Source: Stutzerimonas chloritidismutans AW-1 (GTDB lineage: Bacteria > Pseudomonadota > Gammaproteobacteria > Pseudomonadales > Pseudomonadaceae). From it: a stretch of DNA of 64,000 bases. The notes below the pieces were generated by a model, which was not told the origin of the DNA, did not search any database, and worked only from the letters and a program-made list of their open reading frames with translations. Made by a program: the position numbers and the translations under genes. The stretch lies in contig NZ_AOFQ01000050.1 in assembly GCF_000495915.1 (NCBI RefSeq), forward strand, positions 1 through 64,000, written 5' to 3'. Shown piece by piece: positions 10,178-22,500 of this stretch. Numbering within the stretch: position 1 is the first letter of the stretch; each line of letters opens with the position of its first letter.

Positions 10178-10252
10178 GGAGCACATTTCCTTTGGAACCT
10201 CGGGTGGGCCCTTGATAGTCCAGGGCCCGCTAGCCATCCGTCTCGCGAAAAC

Positions 10253-11861
<1,609 letters not shown>

Positions 11862-11960
11862 GTTCAACCTCGATCGGCGCAGGACGCGCACGGGCCGATC
11901 ATCATACAAAAAAGCCCGAAGGCTGCGAACCCCGAACCTCGCCGAACCAACGCAGATGTC

Positions 11961-12452
11961 TCAATCGAGCGTCTCGGCGCCCTGGTCACGGCTACGCGAA
12001 TGGCGTGGCCGACCGCTATCGCTTTGCACGGCGGGAAAGCGTGAGGAGGCGAAGCGCACCACCAGAATCGCCAACGCCAGAAGCAGGATCGCACCGGATA
12101 CGTAGACCACGCCCATGTCAGGACGATGGTGGTGGGAAACATCGGAGATCAACAGGCGGGTCAGCGCGGTAATCGCCACGTAGATCAGGAATCGCACCGG
12201 CATGTGGTTGGTCTTGAAATAGATCCCGACCATCGCACCCAGCTCCAGGTAGATGAACAGCAGCAGGATGTCATCGACCGTGATATGGCCCTTCTCGACC
12301 ATGCCGAGAAAGGCCATGACCGCCGCCCAGGCCGTCACCGCGCCGATCGCAAACAGCGCCAGGTAGTGGAACGTCTCGACCAGCAGATTGCCCAGCGATT
12401 CGGCCAGCTCATGCACGCTATCGCGCAGCTCTTCCGCCCAGCGCAGTTTCAT
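11961..12452 (-). CDS. PsiE-like (phosphate-starvation-inducible family) membrane protein
   Basis: A 163-residue inner-membrane protein of the PsiE type; the molecular function is unknown. Four hydrophobic segments can be seen: residues about 24-47 (YLALFAIGAVTAWAAVMAFL), 56-74, 83-103 and 117-137. The acidic DDILLLFIYLELGAMVGIYF segment is characteristic. A charged Ser/Arg-rich tail follows. The start at 12452 has TGAAAGGAATAGCCGT upstream. It sits between mlaB and ibaG on the same strand, a place where I recall nothing in P. aeruginosa, so it looks like an insertion into a conserved order. Links to phosphate are by family name only. Confidence 0.78.
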   Translation of the reverse strand: MKLRWAEELRDSVHELAESLGNLLVETFHYLALFAIGAVTAWAAVMAFLGMVEKGHITVDDILLLFIYLELGAMVGIYFKTNHMPVRFLIYVAITALTRLLISDVSHHHRPDMGVVYVSGAILLLALAILVVRFASSRFPAVQSDSGRPRHSRSRDQGAETLD

Positions 12453-12465
12453 ACGGCTATTCCTT

Positions 12466-12780
12466 TCAGACCCGGGATGCTTCCAGCGGCAGGATATCCA
12501 GCAAGCCGGACACCTTGGCAATCTTTTCCATATCGTCAGGTAACGCAGTGACGCGCAGTTCGACGCCGGCGGCCTTGGCATCGCGAATGAACGCCAGCAG
12601 GAGAGAAAGCCCGACACTGCTGGACCGCTCGACCGCCGAGCAATCCAGCATAAGTGCCGAGCGGCTGTCCGCGATCAGCGCTCGCCCGGCCTCGCGCAGC
12701 GCGGGTCCGCTGCTGTAGTCGAGCACGCCGATCAGGCGCAGTTCGCCTTCGGCACCACGCTCGATACGCGCCTCACTCAT
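12466..12780 (-). CDS. mlaB: STAS-domain protein MlaB
   Basis: A small cytoplasmic STAS protein (104 residues) that binds the MlaF ATPase and is needed for MlaFEDB activity in retrograde phospholipid transport. GELRLIGVLDYSSGPALREAG and the SSSVGLSLLLAFIRDAKAAG helix are the STAS core. The ATG at 12780 overlaps the end of mlaC by 8 bases, which implies translational coupling. It is the last gene of the mlaFEDCB set. Confidence 0.9.
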   Translation of the reverse strand: MSEARIERGAEGELRLIGVLDYSSGPALREAGRALIADSRSALMLDCSAVERSSSVGLSLLLAFIRDAKAAGVELRVTALPDDMEKIAKVSGLLDILPLEASRV

Positions 12781-13420
12781 CGCCAGCAGCCTGCTGCCCG
12801 GCTTCGGTGTCCTTCGCGCGCGCCACCACCTCGGCCCAACCATCGATGGTCTTATCCAGATCGCCGCCGTTACGCTGCATGGAATCGGCGAACTGATCGC
12901 GGAACAGCTTGCCAATGTTAATGCCATTGATGATCACATTGCGCACTCGCCACTCGCCGGCGTTGACCATGGTGTAGGACACCGGATAGATCTCGCCCTG
13001 GCGCCCTACCACCTCCATGCCGACGCTGGTGCGCTTGTCATCAGCCTTGCCGCTCGACGGCAGCACGCGGATCTGCTGGTTGTTGTATTCCAGCAGGGCG
13101 TTGCCATAGAACTGCATCAGGCTGCGCTTGAAATTCTCCTGGAAGCGCGTCATCTGCTCAGGCGAGGCGTTGCGCGAATATTTGACGGTCATGATGCTGC
13201 GCGAGATGCCTTCGGCATCGACGACCGGGCCGAGAATCTCGTTCAGCGAGTCATAGAAAGCCGCCGGATCGTTGCGGTACTGCTCCTTGTTGGCCTTCAG
13301 ATCGGCCAGCAACTCATCGGTGGTCTGCTGAATGACCTGGTGGGCTGTCAGCGCAGCGTGGGAGAACATGGGCAGAACGGCCAACAGAATCAGCAGGCCG
13401 CGGCGCAAGGCAGTCATCAT
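12773..13420 (-). CDS. mlaC: Phospholipid-binding periplasmic protein MlaC
   Basis: A soluble periplasmic shuttle that carries phospholipid between the outer-membrane MlaA complex and MlaFEDB. It has a signal peptide (MMTALRRGLLILLAVLPMF, cleaved after SHA) and about 190 mature residues with the MlaC/Ttg2D fold (SIMTVKYSRNASPEQMTRFQ). The start at 13420 has AAGGAG spaced 6 bases; ATG codons at 13426 and 13417 are alternatives. It begins 11 bases after the mlaD stop. Confidence 0.93.
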   Translation of the reverse strand: MMTALRRGLLILLAVLPMFSHAALTAHQVIQQTTDELLADLKANKEQYRNDPAAFYDSLNEILGPVVDAEGISRSIMTVKYSRNASPEQMTRFQENFKRSLMQFYGNALLEYNNQQIRVLPSSGKADDKRTSVGMEVVGRQGEIYPVSYTMVNAGEWRVRNVIINGINIGKLFRDQFADSMQRNGGDLDKTIDGWAEVVARAKDTEAGQQAAGDE

Positions 13421-13431
13421 GTGCATCTCCT

Positions 13432-13890
13432 TCAATCTTTGTTAACCGAGTTGAGCAGGAATTTGCCGATCAGATCCTCGAGCACCAGCGAGGACTGGGT
13501 GTCCTGAATGGTGTCGCCATCCGCGAGCAACTCCTCCTCACCGCCGACGCTGATGCCGATGTACTTCTCACCCAGCAGCCCTGCGGTAAGGATCGAAGCC
13601 GTCGAGTCGGCCGGCAGGATGTCGACATCCTGCTGGATTTCCAGCGTGACTCGTCCGGTGTAGCTGTCACGATCCAGGTCGATCGCGGTGACCTTGCCGA
13701 TGGTCACGCCAGCCATGGTCACCTTGGATCGGACAGTCAATCCGGCAATATTGTCGAAATAGGCATACAGCTTGTAAGTGTCGGCATCAGTGACGCTCAG
13801 CCCGCTGACACGCAGTGACAGCAGCAGCAAGGCCAGCAGCCCGGCAAGCAGGAACAGCCCGACACCCATTTCCAGTGTGCGGATACGCAT
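13432..13890 (-). CDS. mlaD: MCE-domain protein MlaD
   Basis: An inner-membrane anchored MCE protein that forms the hexameric ring of the Mla ABC transporter. One N-terminal TM helix (about residues 8-28, rich in Leu) precedes an MCE domain beginning at YKLYAYFDNIAGLTVRSKV. The 152-residue length fits. Its ATG overlaps the mlaE stop by one base (TGATG), so translation is coupled. Confidence 0.94.
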   Translation of the reverse strand: MRIRTLEMGVGLFLLAGLLALLLLSLRVSGLSVTDADTYKLYAYFDNIAGLTVRSKVTMAGVTIGKVTAIDLDRDSYTGRVTLEIQQDVDILPADSTASILTAGLLGEKYIGISVGGEEELLADGDTIQDTQSSLVLEDLIGKFLLNSVNKD

Positions 13891-14687
13891 CAGAAATCTC
13901 CAAACATCAACGCGGTCAAAATGAAATCGAGGCCGAGCACCGCCAGCGAGGCGTAAACCACAGTCCGGGTGGTGGCACGGCTGATACCTTCGGAGGTCGG
14001 GTCGCAATCGTAGCCCTGGAACACGGCGATCCAGGTCACTACCAGCGCAAAGACGACGCTCTTGATAACGCCGTTGAGCACATCGGAACTGAAGTCGACA
14101 CTGTTCTGCATGTTGGCCCAAAACGAGCCTTCGTAGACACCGAGCCACTCCACCGCCACCATCGCTCCGCCCCAGATACCGACCACGTTGAAGATCAGCG
14201 TCAGCAGCGGCAGCGAGATGAAACCGGCCCAGAGGCGCGGAGCGATGATGTACTTGAGCGGATCGACTCCGATCATTTCCAGGCTCGAGAGCTGCTCGGT
14301 CGACTTCATGTTGCCAATCTCGGCCGCCAGAGCCGAGCCGGCACGCCCGGCGAACAGCAGCGCAGTAACCACCGGACCGAGCTCGCGCAACAGCGTCAGT
14401 GCGACCATCTGCCCAACCGCCTGCTCGGAGCCGTAGCTGCTGAGAATGTTGTAGCCCTGCAGCGCCAGCACCATGCCGATGAAGATGCCGGAGACAACTA
14501 CAATGGCCAGTGACAGCACACCAACCGAATAGAGCTGCTTGACCAGCAGCGAAAAACCGTTACGCAGCCCGCTTCGCCCGAACAGCGCATGCACGAGAAA
14601 TATCGTCGAGCGCCCCAGGGCTGCCAGCACATCCAGTCCGGCGCGACCGAGCAGGGCAATCCGATCCAACAACGAACGCTTACGCAT
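13890..14687 (-). CDS. mlaE: ABC transporter permease MlaE
   Basis: The integral membrane permease (265 residues) of the phospholipid transport complex. Hydrophobic segments and the family stretches [29 protein letters not shown] and [20 protein letters not shown] identify it. It overlaps mlaF by 8 bases upstream and mlaD by one base downstream. Confidence 0.95.
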   Translation of the reverse strand: MRKRSLLDRIALLGRAGLDVLAALGRSTIFLVHALFGRSGLRNGFSLLVKQLYSVGVLSLAIVVVSGIFIGMVLALQGYNILSSYGSEQAVGQMVALTLLRELGPVVTALLFAGRAGSALAAEIGNMKSTEQLSSLEMIGVDPLKYIIAPRLWAGFISLPLLTLIFNVVGIWGGAMVAVEWLGVYEGSFWANMQNSVDFSSDVLNGVIKSVVFALVVTWIAVFQGYDCDPTSEGISRATTRTVVYASLAVLGLDFILTALMFGDF

Positions 14688-15495
14688 CGGTGCCTCTCAG
14701 TAGATCGTCGGCATAGGCCGGTGCAGGAAAATGGAATGGCACCGGCCCGTCGGCTGCGCCCGTCATGAATTGCCTGATGCGCGGATTGTTCGACTCCATC
14801 AGCTCCGCCGGCGTGCCCTTGCCAAGCACCTGGGCATCGCCAACCACGTAGATGTAGTCAGCAATGGACGCGGTTTCGGCCAGATCGTGCGAGACCACGA
14901 TACTGGTGATGCCCAGCGCGTCGTTGAGCAGGCGAATCAGCCGCACGAGAACGCCCATCGCAATCGGATCCTGCCCGGCGAAGGGTTCGTCATACATCAG
15001 AATCTGCGGATCCAGAGCAATCGCCCGCGCCAGCGCGACACGCCGCTTCATACCACCGGACAGCTCGTCGGGCATCAGTTCGATGGCGCCACGTAGCCCT
15101 ACCGCTTCGAGCTTCATCAGCACGATGTCGCGGATCATCTCGTCTGGGAGCTTGGTATGCACCCGCAGCGGAAACGCAACGTTCTCGAACACGTCGAGAT
15201 CGGTGAACAGTGCCCCGCTCTGGAACAGCACACCCATCTGCTTGCGCATGTCGAACAGCTCGCTGCGCGAGAGGCTCGGCAGATTATTTCCCGCCACCCA
15301 GACTTCACCACGCGACGGCATCAGCTGCGCAGCGATCAGGCGCAGCAGCGTCGTCTTGCCACAACCGGACGGCCCCATGATGGCCGTAACCTTCCCTCGC
15401 GGTATGGCGATATCGACATCGTTGAAAATACTGCGCTCGCCTCGCTTGAAGGTCACTCCCTTCAGCTCGACGGCGAAGTCATTGCAGGCGCTCAT
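14680..15495 (-). CDS. mlaF: ABC transporter ATP-binding protein MlaF
   Basis: The ATPase of the Mla complex (271 residues). Walker [10 protein letters not shown] (41-49), signature [14 protein letters not shown] and Walker [14 protein letters not shown] are all intact. The ATG at 15495 is preceded by AAGGAGACCAG. It is the first gene of the mlaFEDCB operon and runs divergently from kdsD, 281 bases away, with a candidate promoter in the gap. Confidence 0.95.
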   Translation of the reverse strand: MSACNDFAVELKGVTFKRGERSIFNDVDIAIPRGKVTAIMGPSGCGKTTLLRLIAAQLMPSRGEVWVAGNNLPSLSRSELFDMRKQMGVLFQSGALFTDLDVFENVAFPLRVHTKLPDEMIRDIVLMKLEAVGLRGAIELMPDELSGGMKRRVALARAIALDPQILMYDEPFAGQDPIAMGVLVRLIRLLNDALGITSIVVSHDLAETASIADYIYVVGDAQVLGKGTPAELMESNNPRIRQFMTGAADGPVPFHFPAPAYADDLLRGTDA

Positions 15496-15579
15496 CTGGT
15501 CTCCTTGCATGCAGTCTGCGAAACAGACGGCTCCCGATGACGCTGGGATACTTTCTGCCCTGACCGTTTTCGGCGGCGC

Positions 15580-15608
15580 ACTATAGCATCGCGCCAGAGG
15601 CCGCCCAA
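15580..15608 (-). promoter_or_regulatory. Candidate mlaF promoter
   Basis: On the minus strand TTGGGC (15603-15608) and TATAGT (15580-15585) are separated by 17 bases, about 85 bases upstream of the mlaF start. Hexamer matches are partial. Confidence 0.4.
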
Positions 15609-15738
15609 CCGATGAGCGTTTCGGCAGATGACGAGCGACGCCCCGTTCAGCTTCGGTTCAGCTCAGGCTGATCAAATTGATTGTGCCGACCCACAGTGAT
15701 GTGCCGACATTTTCCATGAGCCCGCAACGGATTCTCGC

Positions 15739-15744
15739 TATAAT
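15739..15744 (+). promoter_or_regulatory. Candidate -10 element for kdsD
   Basis: A perfect TATAAT, followed by CCCCGCCTTTTAATC, lies 33 bases before the kdsD ATG. No clear -35 is seen at 16-18 bases. Confidence 0.45.
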
Positions 15745-15776
15745 CCCCGCCTTTTAATCGGACGACCTCGCCAGCC

Positions 15777-16751
15777 ATGAGCCAGAGCAGCCAATTGATC
15801 GAAACCGCGCAACGCACCATCCGCCTGGAAATAGAAGCGGTTGAGCAGTTGAACGCACGTATCGATGCCGATTTCGTGCAGGCTTGCGAGCTGATCCTTG
15901 GCTGCAAGGGCCGAGTGGTCGTGGTTGGCATGGGCAAATCCGGGCACGTCGGCCGCAAGATCGCCGCCACATTGGCCAGCACCGGCACCGCTGCCTTCTT
16001 CGTGCACCCCGCCGAGGCCAGCCATGGCGACATGGGCATGATCACTCAGGACGACGTGGTCCTCGCCCTTTCCAACTCCGGCACCACCAGCGAGATCGTC
16101 ACCCTGTTACCGCTGATCAAGCGGCTCGGCATCACCCTGATCAGCATGACCGGCAACCCCAACTCGGTACTGGCCAAGGCCGCTGCGGTGAATCTGGACG
16201 CTAGCGTCGCCATCGAAGCCTGCCCGCTGAACCTCGCGCCGACCTCCTCCACCACTGCCAGCCTGGTGCTCGGCGATGCCCTGGCTATCGCGCTGCTCGA
16301 GGCTCGTGGGTTCACTGCTGAAGATTTCGCCTTCTCTCACCCGGGCGGCGCGCTGGGCCGCCGCCTGCTGTTGAAAGTCGAGCACGTCATGCATACCGGC
16401 GAGCGCTTGCCGAGGGTTCCGCGCGGCACATCGCTGCGCGACGCCCTGCTGGAAATGACGCAGAAGGGCCTGGGCATGACCGTCATCGTCGAAGCGGACG
16501 GACGACTCGCCGGCATCTTCACCGACGGCGATCTGCGCCGTGCGCTGGACAAGGGAGTCGACGTGCGCCAGACGCGCATCGACGAGATCATGACCGTACA
16601 CGGCAAGACCGCCCATGCCGAGATGCTCGCCGCCGAGGCTCTGAAGATCATGGAAGACCACAAGATCAGTTCGCTGGTAGTCGTCGATGACCAGGAGTTG
16701 CCGATTGGTGCGCTGAACATGCACGACCTCCTGCGCGCGGGGGTGATGTAA
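15777..16751 (+). CDS. kdsD: Arabinose-5-phosphate isomerase KdsD
   Basis: Converts ribulose 5-phosphate to arabinose 5-phosphate, the start of Kdo synthesis for LPS inner core. The 324 residues comprise an SIS domain (about 40-175, with GMGKSGHVGRKIAATLAS and SNSGTTSEIV) and two CBS domains (about 205-324). It overlaps kdsC by one base (TAATG). It is the first gene of the kdsD-kdsC-lptC-lptA-lptB operon. The shorter CBS-less API paralogues do not match this length. Confidence 0.95.
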   Translation: MSQSSQLIETAQRTIRLEIEAVEQLNARIDADFVQACELILGCKGRVVVVGMGKSGHVGRKIAATLASTGTAAFFVHPAEASHGDMGMITQDDVVLALSNSGTTSEIVTLLPLIKRLGITLISMTGNPNSVLAKAAAVNLDASVAIEACPLNLAPTSSTTASLVLGDALAIALLEARGFTAEDFAFSHPGGALGRRLLLKVEHVMHTGERLPRVPRGTSLRDALLEMTQKGLGMTVIVEADGRLAGIFTDGDLRRALDKGVDVRQTRIDEIMTVHGKTAHAEMLAAEALKIMEDHKISSLVVVDDQELPIGALNMHDLLRAGVM

Positions 16752-17275
16752 TGCACGAACACCTGCTGCAACGCGCCCGCGACATTCGCCTAGCGATCTT
16801 CGACGTCGATGGTGTGCTCACCGATGGCCGCCTTTATTTCCTGACCGACGGCAGCGAGTTCAAGACGTTCAACACACTGGACGGCCACGGCATCAAGATG
16901 CTGATCAACTCCGGCGTGCGCACCGCGATCATCAGCGGGCGCAAGACGCCCGTGGTAGAGCGTCGAGCGCAGAACCTCGGTATCCAGCACCTTTATCAGG
17001 GGCGCGAGGACAAGCTGGTCGTGCTCGACGAACTGCTGACCGAACTTGGCCTGAGCTACTCTGAAGTAGCCTATCTCGGTGACGACCTGCCTGATCTGCC
17101 GGTGATACGCCGCGTAGGCCTCGGCATGGCCGTGGCCAGCGCCGACACCTTCGTTCGTGAACATGCCCACGGCGTTACCCTGGCCCGCGGTGGCAAGGGT
17201 GCGGCACGCGAGTTCTGCGAACTGATCATGCGCGCGCAGGGCACCCTGGCCGCCGCGCAAAACGCATATCTGTAG
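16751..17275 (+). CDS. kdsC: 3-deoxy-D-manno-octulosonate 8-phosphate phosphatase KdsC
   Basis: A HAD-superfamily phosphatase (174 residues) that releases Kdo from Kdo 8-phosphate. The nucleophile motif FDVDGVLTDG has D18 and D20; the motif GDDLPDLPVIRRVGLGMAV near 107 supplies the Mg ligands. It lacks a cap domain, as is usual for tetrameric KdsC. It is translationally coupled to kdsD and followed 8 bases later by lptC. Confidence 0.95.
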   Translation: MHEHLLQRARDIRLAIFDVDGVLTDGRLYFLTDGSEFKTFNTLDGHGIKMLINSGVRTAIISGRKTPVVERRAQNLGIQHLYQGREDKLVVLDELLTELGLSYSEVAYLGDDLPDLPVIRRVGLGMAVASADTFVREHAHGVTLARGGKGAAREFCELIMRAQGTLAAAQNAYL

Positions 17276-17283
17276 GGGTCTGC

Positions 17284-17856
17284 ATGCTTCGCAAAATGCG
17301 CTTCGCTGTCCTGCTGACGCTGATCGCCGCCCTGCTGGTGGCGGTCGGCTACTGGAACATCCGGCCGGAAAGCTTCATGCAGGAGCCGTCCGTCGCCAGT
17401 GGCGCAACGCCTGATGTCGACTTCTATGTGATCAAATCCCGCACGGTGCAATATCAGCCCGACGGCAAGCGCAACTACGAACTGACCGCAGACAAACTCG
17501 AGCACATCAAGGCGAGCGACATCAGCCTGCTGACCAAACCGGATCTGCTGTCCTATCGCGGCACCGAACTGCCGTGGCACGTGCGTAGTGAGCGCGGCGA
17601 AGTATCGGCCGAAGGCGACGAGGTGCTGCTGATCGATCAGGTCAAGGTCGAGCGCACCGACGCCAAGGGGCGCCCGACGATCCTGACCACCAGCCGCCTG
17701 ACGGTGTGGCCGGAGAAGGATTATGCCGAGACAAACCAAGCCGTTAGAATCGAGGCCGCCAATGGCGTGACCACGGCAACCGGCATGAAAGCGTACATGG
17801 ATGACGGCAGGATGCTCCTGCTGTCCAACGTAAGAGGCCAGCATGAGCTGCGTTAA
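17284..17856 (+). CDS. lptC: LPS export protein LptC
   Basis: A bitopic inner-membrane protein that takes LPS from LptB2FG and passes it to LptA. One N-terminal TM helix (about residues 7-24) precedes a periplasmic OstA/LptC domain (DVDFYVIKSRTVQYQPDGKRNYELTADK is its opening, seen from about residue 45). The 190-residue length is normal. Its end overlaps lptA by 14 bases. Confidence 0.92.
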   Translation: MLRKMRFAVLLTLIAALLVAVGYWNIRPESFMQEPSVASGATPDVDFYVIKSRTVQYQPDGKRNYELTADKLEHIKASDISLLTKPDLLSYRGTELPWHVRSERGEVSAEGDEVLLIDQVKVERTDAKGRPTILTTSRLTVWPEKDYAETNQAVRIEAANGVTTATGMKAYMDDGRMLLLSNVRGQHELR

Positions 17857-18387
17857 GACTCTCCCCCTCCTGCTCGGTTTGAGCGCATTCTGGCTTGGCG
17901 CCAGCGCCTGGGCGCTTCCCGAGGATCGTGAACAACCAATCCGCGTTCAAGCCGACACCGCCGAACTGGACGACCGACAGGGCGTGGCGGTCTACCGCGG
18001 CGACGTGGTCATCACCCAGGGCACGATGAAGATCACCGGCGACACGGTGACCATTACCCAGGATGACAACGGCGACGTCGAAGTCTTCACCTCCATCGGC
18101 AAGCCGGCCTACTACGAGCAGAAGCCTGCGGTGGACAAGGAGATCGTCAAAGCCTACGGCCTGACCATCCAGTATTTCGCCGCCAACGAGCGGATCGTGC
18201 TCATCGATCAGGCCAAGGTCGTTCAGGAAGGCAACACCTTCGAAGGCGAGAAGATCGTCTATGACACCCGTCGGCAGATCGTCAACGCCGGTCGCGCCAC
18301 CAATGCCGATGTCACCACGCCGCGCCCGCGCGTGGACATGGTGATCCAGCCGCGTAAAAACGGTCAGGCTGCGGAGCAGCCCGAGTA

Positions 18388-18388
<1 letters not shown>
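17843..18388 (+). CDS. lptA: Periplasmic LPS-bridge protein LptA
   Basis: Forms the periplasmic beta-jellyroll filament that carries LPS to LptDE. A signal peptide (to about residue 24, ...LGASAWA) precedes the OstA domain with [22 protein letters not shown] and ADNG-like turns. It has 181 residues. The start lies inside the lptC gene, and its stop overlaps the lptB ATG by one base (TAATG). Confidence 0.93.
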
Positions 18389-19102
<714 letters not shown>

Positions 19103-19113
<11 letters not shown>

Positions 19114-19125
19114 GGCGGATTTTTT
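19103..19125 (+). terminator. Rho-independent terminator at the end of lptB
   Basis: TCCGCCT (19103-19109) and AGGCGGA (19113-19119) form a 7-base stem around a 3-base loop, followed by T6. It overlaps the last codons and the TAA of lptB and would separate the kds/lpt operon from rpoN. Confidence 0.75.
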
Positions 19126-19259
19126 GCTCGGCTCGGCAAATCGGCTCTAGGCAAAGGCTTCATCGGCAGGCATATAATTTGCTTTCTGCCGGCGCCCCGC
19201 GCACGGCATGTCGGAATGGGCGCGGTTGCGCCGGCATAAAAGGTTCGAAGTCCTCTGCC

Positions 19260-20774
19260 ATGAAACCATCGCTAGTCCTGAAGATGGGCCAGCAGCTGAC
19301 GATGACACCGCAGCTGCAACAGGCCATACGGCTCCTCCAGCTATCCACCCTCGATCTGCAACAGGAGATCCAGGAGGCGCTGGACTCCAATCCCATGCTC
19401 GAGCGCGAAGAAGACGGAGACGACTTCGACAGCTCCGACCCTATGGCCGAGGCCGCTGAACGGCCAGGCGACACCGTCACCGAGAAGAGCAGCAGCCAGG
19501 AAAGCACCTACGAGGAGCCCTCTCATAGCAGTGACAGCCTGGACGACAGCGACGGCGACTGGGGCGAGCGGATTCCCAGCGAGCTTCCGGTCGACACCGC
19601 CTGGGAAGACATCTACCAGACCAGCGCCAGCAGCCTGCCCAGCAACGATGACGACGAGTGGGATTTCACCAGCCGGACATCGAGCGGCATAAGCCTGCAG
19701 AGCCATCTGCTGTGGCAGCTCAACCTCGCGCCAATGAGCGACACCGACCGGCTGATCGCGACCACCCTCATCGACTGCATCAATGAACAGGGTTATCTCG
19801 AAGAGACGCTGCAGGAAATCGTCGACTCGTTCGATCCCGAGCTGGAAATCGAACTCGACGAGGTCGAGGTCGTTCTGCGTCGTATCCAGCAATTCGAACC
19901 GGCCGGCATCGGCGCACGTGACCTGCGTGAGTGTCTGCTTTTGCAGCTGCGCCAACTGCCCGACCGCACACCATGGCTGAGCGAAGCGAAGCGTCTGGTC
20001 AGCGACTATCTGGACATCCTCGGCAGCCGGGATTACAGCCTGCTGATGCGGCGAATGAAGATCAAGGAAGACGACCTGCGCCAGGTCATCGAACTGATCC
20101 AGAGCCTGAACCCGCGCCCGGGGTCGCAGATCGAGGCGAGCGAACCGGAATACGTGGTGCCCGACGTGATCGTGCGCAAGCACAATGATCGCTGGCTGGT
20201 CGAGCTGAATCAGGAAGCCATGCCGCGCCTTCGCGTCAACGCGCAATACGCCGGCTTCGTCAAACGCGCCGACTCCAGCGCGGACAACACCTTCATGCGC
20301 AACCAGCTGCAGGAAGCGCGCTGGTTCATCAAGAGCCTGCTCAGCCGCAACGAGACCCTGATGAAGGTGGCGACTCAGATCATCGAACACCAGCGCGCCT
20401 TCCTCGAGCATGGTGACGAGGCGATGAAGCCTCTGGTACTGCACGACATCGCCGAGGCGGTGGGCATGCATGAGTCGACCATCTCCCGCGTGACCACGCA
20501 GAAATACATGCACACGCCACGCGGCATCTACGAACTCAAATACTTCTTCTCCAGCCACGTCAGCACGGCTGAAGGCGGCGAATGTTCGTCCACCGCGATC
20601 CGCGCGATCATCAAGAAACTGGTCGCCGCGGAAAACCAGAAAAAGCCGTTGAGCGACAGCAAGATCGCTGGTTTACTGGAAGCGCAGGGCATCCAGGTGG
20701 CCCGCCGCACAGTTGCGAAGTACCGCGAGTCGCTTGGTATCGCACCATCCAGCGAGCGCAAGCGTCTACTGTGA
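19260..20774 (+). CDS. rpoN: RNA polymerase sigma-54 factor
   Basis: Sigma-54, which directs enhancer-dependent transcription (nitrogen, motility, carbon uptake). The 504-residue protein has the Gln-rich region I ([20 protein letters not shown]), an acidic region II (about 45-135), the core-binding domain, a helix-turn-helix ([13 protein letters not shown]) and the RpoN box [10 protein letters not shown] (481-490). I use the ATG at 19260 ([12 protein letters not shown]); a 27-codon upstream extension is not family-like. The order rpoN-hpf-ptsN-rapZ-ptsO is the standard arrangement. Confidence 0.97.
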   Translation: MKPSLVLKMGQQLTMTPQLQQAIRLLQLSTLDLQQEIQEALDSNPMLEREEDGDDFDSSDPMAEAAERPGDTVTEKSSSQESTYEEPSHSSDSLDDSDGDWGERIPSELPVDTAWEDIYQTSASSLPSNDDDEWDFTSRTSSGISLQSHLLWQLNLAPMSDTDRLIATTLIDCINEQGYLEETLQEIVDSFDPELEIELDEVEVVLRRIQQFEPAGIGARDLRECLLLQLRQLPDRTPWLSEAKRLVSDYLDILGSRDYSLLMRRMKIKEDDLRQVIELIQSLNPRPGSQIEASEPEYVVPDVIVRKHNDRWLVELNQEAMPRLRVNAQYAGFVKRADSSADNTFMRNQLQEARWFIKSLLSRNETLMKVATQIIEHQRAFLEHGDEAMKPLVLHDIAEAVGMHESTISRVTTQKYMHTPRGIYELKYFFSSHVSTAEGGECSSTAIRAIIKKLVAAENQKKPLSDSKIAGLLEAQGIQVARRTVAKYRESLGIAPSSERKRLL

Positions 20775-20848
20775 TCGGCCCCTGGTCGAACTGTCCCGGC
20801 GGCAGGCCTACCAACCTGCTCTTCGTACAAGGCAAAGGAGATAGCAGT

Positions 20849-21157
20849 ATGCAAGTCAACATCAGCGGTGTTCATCTGGAAGTAACCGATGCCCTGCGTG
20901 ACTACATCGAGGAAAAATTCGATCGGCTTGCTCGCCACTTCGACCGCATCATCAGCGTTCAGGTGATCCTCCAGGTCGAGAAACTCAAGCAGAAAGCCGA
21001 AGCAACCTTGCACGTCGCAGGCCGCGAAGTCGTGGCCATCGCCGATCACGAAGACATGTACGCTGCCGTCGACCTGTTGGTCGACAAGCTCGATCGCCAG
21101 TTGATCAAGCACAAGGAGAAGCAGCTCGACCACACACAGGGCGCTGTCACCCGCTGA
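20849..21157 (+). CDS. hpf: Ribosome hibernation promoting factor, short form
   Basis: A 102-residue HPF/YfiA family protein that binds the 30S decoding region and promotes 100S ribosome dimers in stationary phase. MQVNISGVHLEVTDALRDYIEEKFDRLARHF is the family N-terminus; the short length means no C-terminal dimerisation domain. The start at 20849 has GCAAAGGAGAT upstream. Confidence 0.93.
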   Translation: MQVNISGVHLEVTDALRDYIEEKFDRLARHFDRIISVQVILQVEKLKQKAEATLHVAGREVVAIADHEDMYAAVDLLVDKLDRQLIKHKEKQLDHTQGAVTR

Positions 21158-21164
21158 CTCCAAT

Positions 21165-21629
21165 ATGATCCGACTCGAAAACATCCTCACCCCCGGGCGT
21201 TCCTTGGTGAACGTCCCGGGCGGTAGCAAGAAGCGCGTCCTGGAACAGATCGCCAAGGTGATCGCCCAGGACCTTATCGATCTCGACTCCCAGACCATCT
21301 TCGAAAGCCTGATCGCGCGCGAGAAGCTCGGCTCGACCGGCTTCGGCAACGGCATCGCCATCCCGCACTGCCGCATGGTTGGCTGCAATGCGCCGCTGAG
21401 CGCCGTTCTGCGCCTGCAGACGCCAGTGGATTTCGACGCCATCGACGGCGCGCCGGTGGACCTGCTGTTCGTCCTGCTGGTACCGGAGGCCGCCACCGAC
21501 GAGCATCTCGAACTGCTGCGCCAGATCGCCAGCATGCTCGACCGCGAAGACGTACGCCAACGACTGCGCCAGGCGCCGAGCAACGAAAGCCTCTACCAGG
21601 TAGTGGTCGACGTGCAGAACGGGGCATAG
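21165..21629 (+). CDS. ptsN: PTS IIA-like nitrogen-regulatory protein PtsN (EIIA-Ntr)
   Basis: The phosphoacceptor end of the nitrogen PTS (PtsP-PtsO-PtsN), a regulator of potassium and carbon/nitrogen metabolism. The 154-residue protein has the active-site histidine H68 in GNGIAIPHCRM. It is followed directly by rapZ, whose ATG abuts the TAG stop. Confidence 0.95.
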   Translation: MIRLENILTPGRSLVNVPGGSKKRVLEQIAKVIAQDLIDLDSQTIFESLIAREKLGSTGFGNGIAIPHCRMVGCNAPLSAVLRLQTPVDFDAIDGAPVDLLFVLLVPEAATDEHLELLRQIASMLDREDVRQRLRQAPSNESLYQVVVDVQNGA

Positions 21630-22487
21630 ATGCGGCTAATCATCGTCAGTGGACGCTCGGGTTCGGGCAAGAGCACTGCACTGAACGTGCTCGAGGACAA
21701 CGGTTTCTATTGCATCGACAACCTGCCTGCCGGACTGTTGCCTGAGCTTGCCGAGCGCGCCCTGCTGCACACTGAGCTGCTGCATCCGCAGGTCGCTGTG
21801 TCGATCGACGCGCGCAACCTGCCCAGCCAGCTCAAGCGCTTCCCCGAGCTACTCGAAGAAGTCCGCGCCAGGCACATCCAGTGCGATGTGCTCTATCTGG
21901 ATGCCGACGATGAGACCCTGCTCAAGCGCTTCTCTGAAACCCGCCGCCGCCATCCGTTGACCAACGAGAACCGCTCTCTGGCCGAAGCGATCCATGATGA
22001 GGAGTTGCTGCTCGCAGCGATCATCGATCACGCCGACCTGAAGATTGACACCACCCATCTCAATCTCTATCAGCTGCGCGACGTGCTCAAGTTGCGCTTG
22101 CTCAACAAGCCTGAGCCGGGCACCGCTTTTCTGGTCGAGTCATTCGGTTTCAAGCGCGGGATGCCGGTCGATGCCGATCTCGTGTTCGACGTACGTTGCC
22201 TGCCCAACCCTTACTGGAAAGCCGAGCTTCGCGACTTTTCCGGGCTAGACCAGCCGGTGATCGACTACCTCAGCGCCCAGGCCGACGTGGAAGAAATGTT
22301 CCAGGATATCCACGGCTATCTGAGCAAATGGCTACCGCGCTTTGCAGCCAGCAACCGCGCATATGTCACCATCGCCATCGGCTGCACCGGCGGCCATCAT
22401 CGCTCGGTCTACCTGGCCGAGCGGCTAGGCCAGGCGTTGAGAGAACCGCTGAAGAACCTGCAGGTCCGTCATCGGGACCTCGCCTAG
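21630..22487 (+). CDS. rapZ: RNase adapter protein RapZ
   Basis: A P-loop protein with a C-terminal RNA-binding domain. In enterobacteria it targets the GlmZ sRNA to RNase E and senses glucosamine 6-phosphate; in pseudomonads the targets are less defined. Walker [10 protein letters not shown] lies at 8-16, and [15 protein letters not shown] near the C-terminus is the family signature. It is 285 residues long, in the ptsN-rapZ-ptsO run. Confidence 0.94.
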   Translation: MRLIIVSGRSGSGKSTALNVLEDNGFYCIDNLPAGLLPELAERALLHTELLHPQVAVSIDARNLPSQLKRFPELLEEVRARHIQCDVLYLDADDETLLKRFSETRRRHPLTNENRSLAEAIHDEELLLAAIIDHADLKIDTTHLNLYQLRDVLKLRLLNKPEPGTAFLVESFGFKRGMPVDADLVFDVRCLPNPYWKAELRDFSGLDQPVIDYLSAQADVEEMFQDIHGYLSKWLPRFAASNRAYVTIAIGCTGGHHRSVYLAERLGQALREPLKNLQVRHRDLA

Positions 22488-22500
22488 GAATACCTGCACC

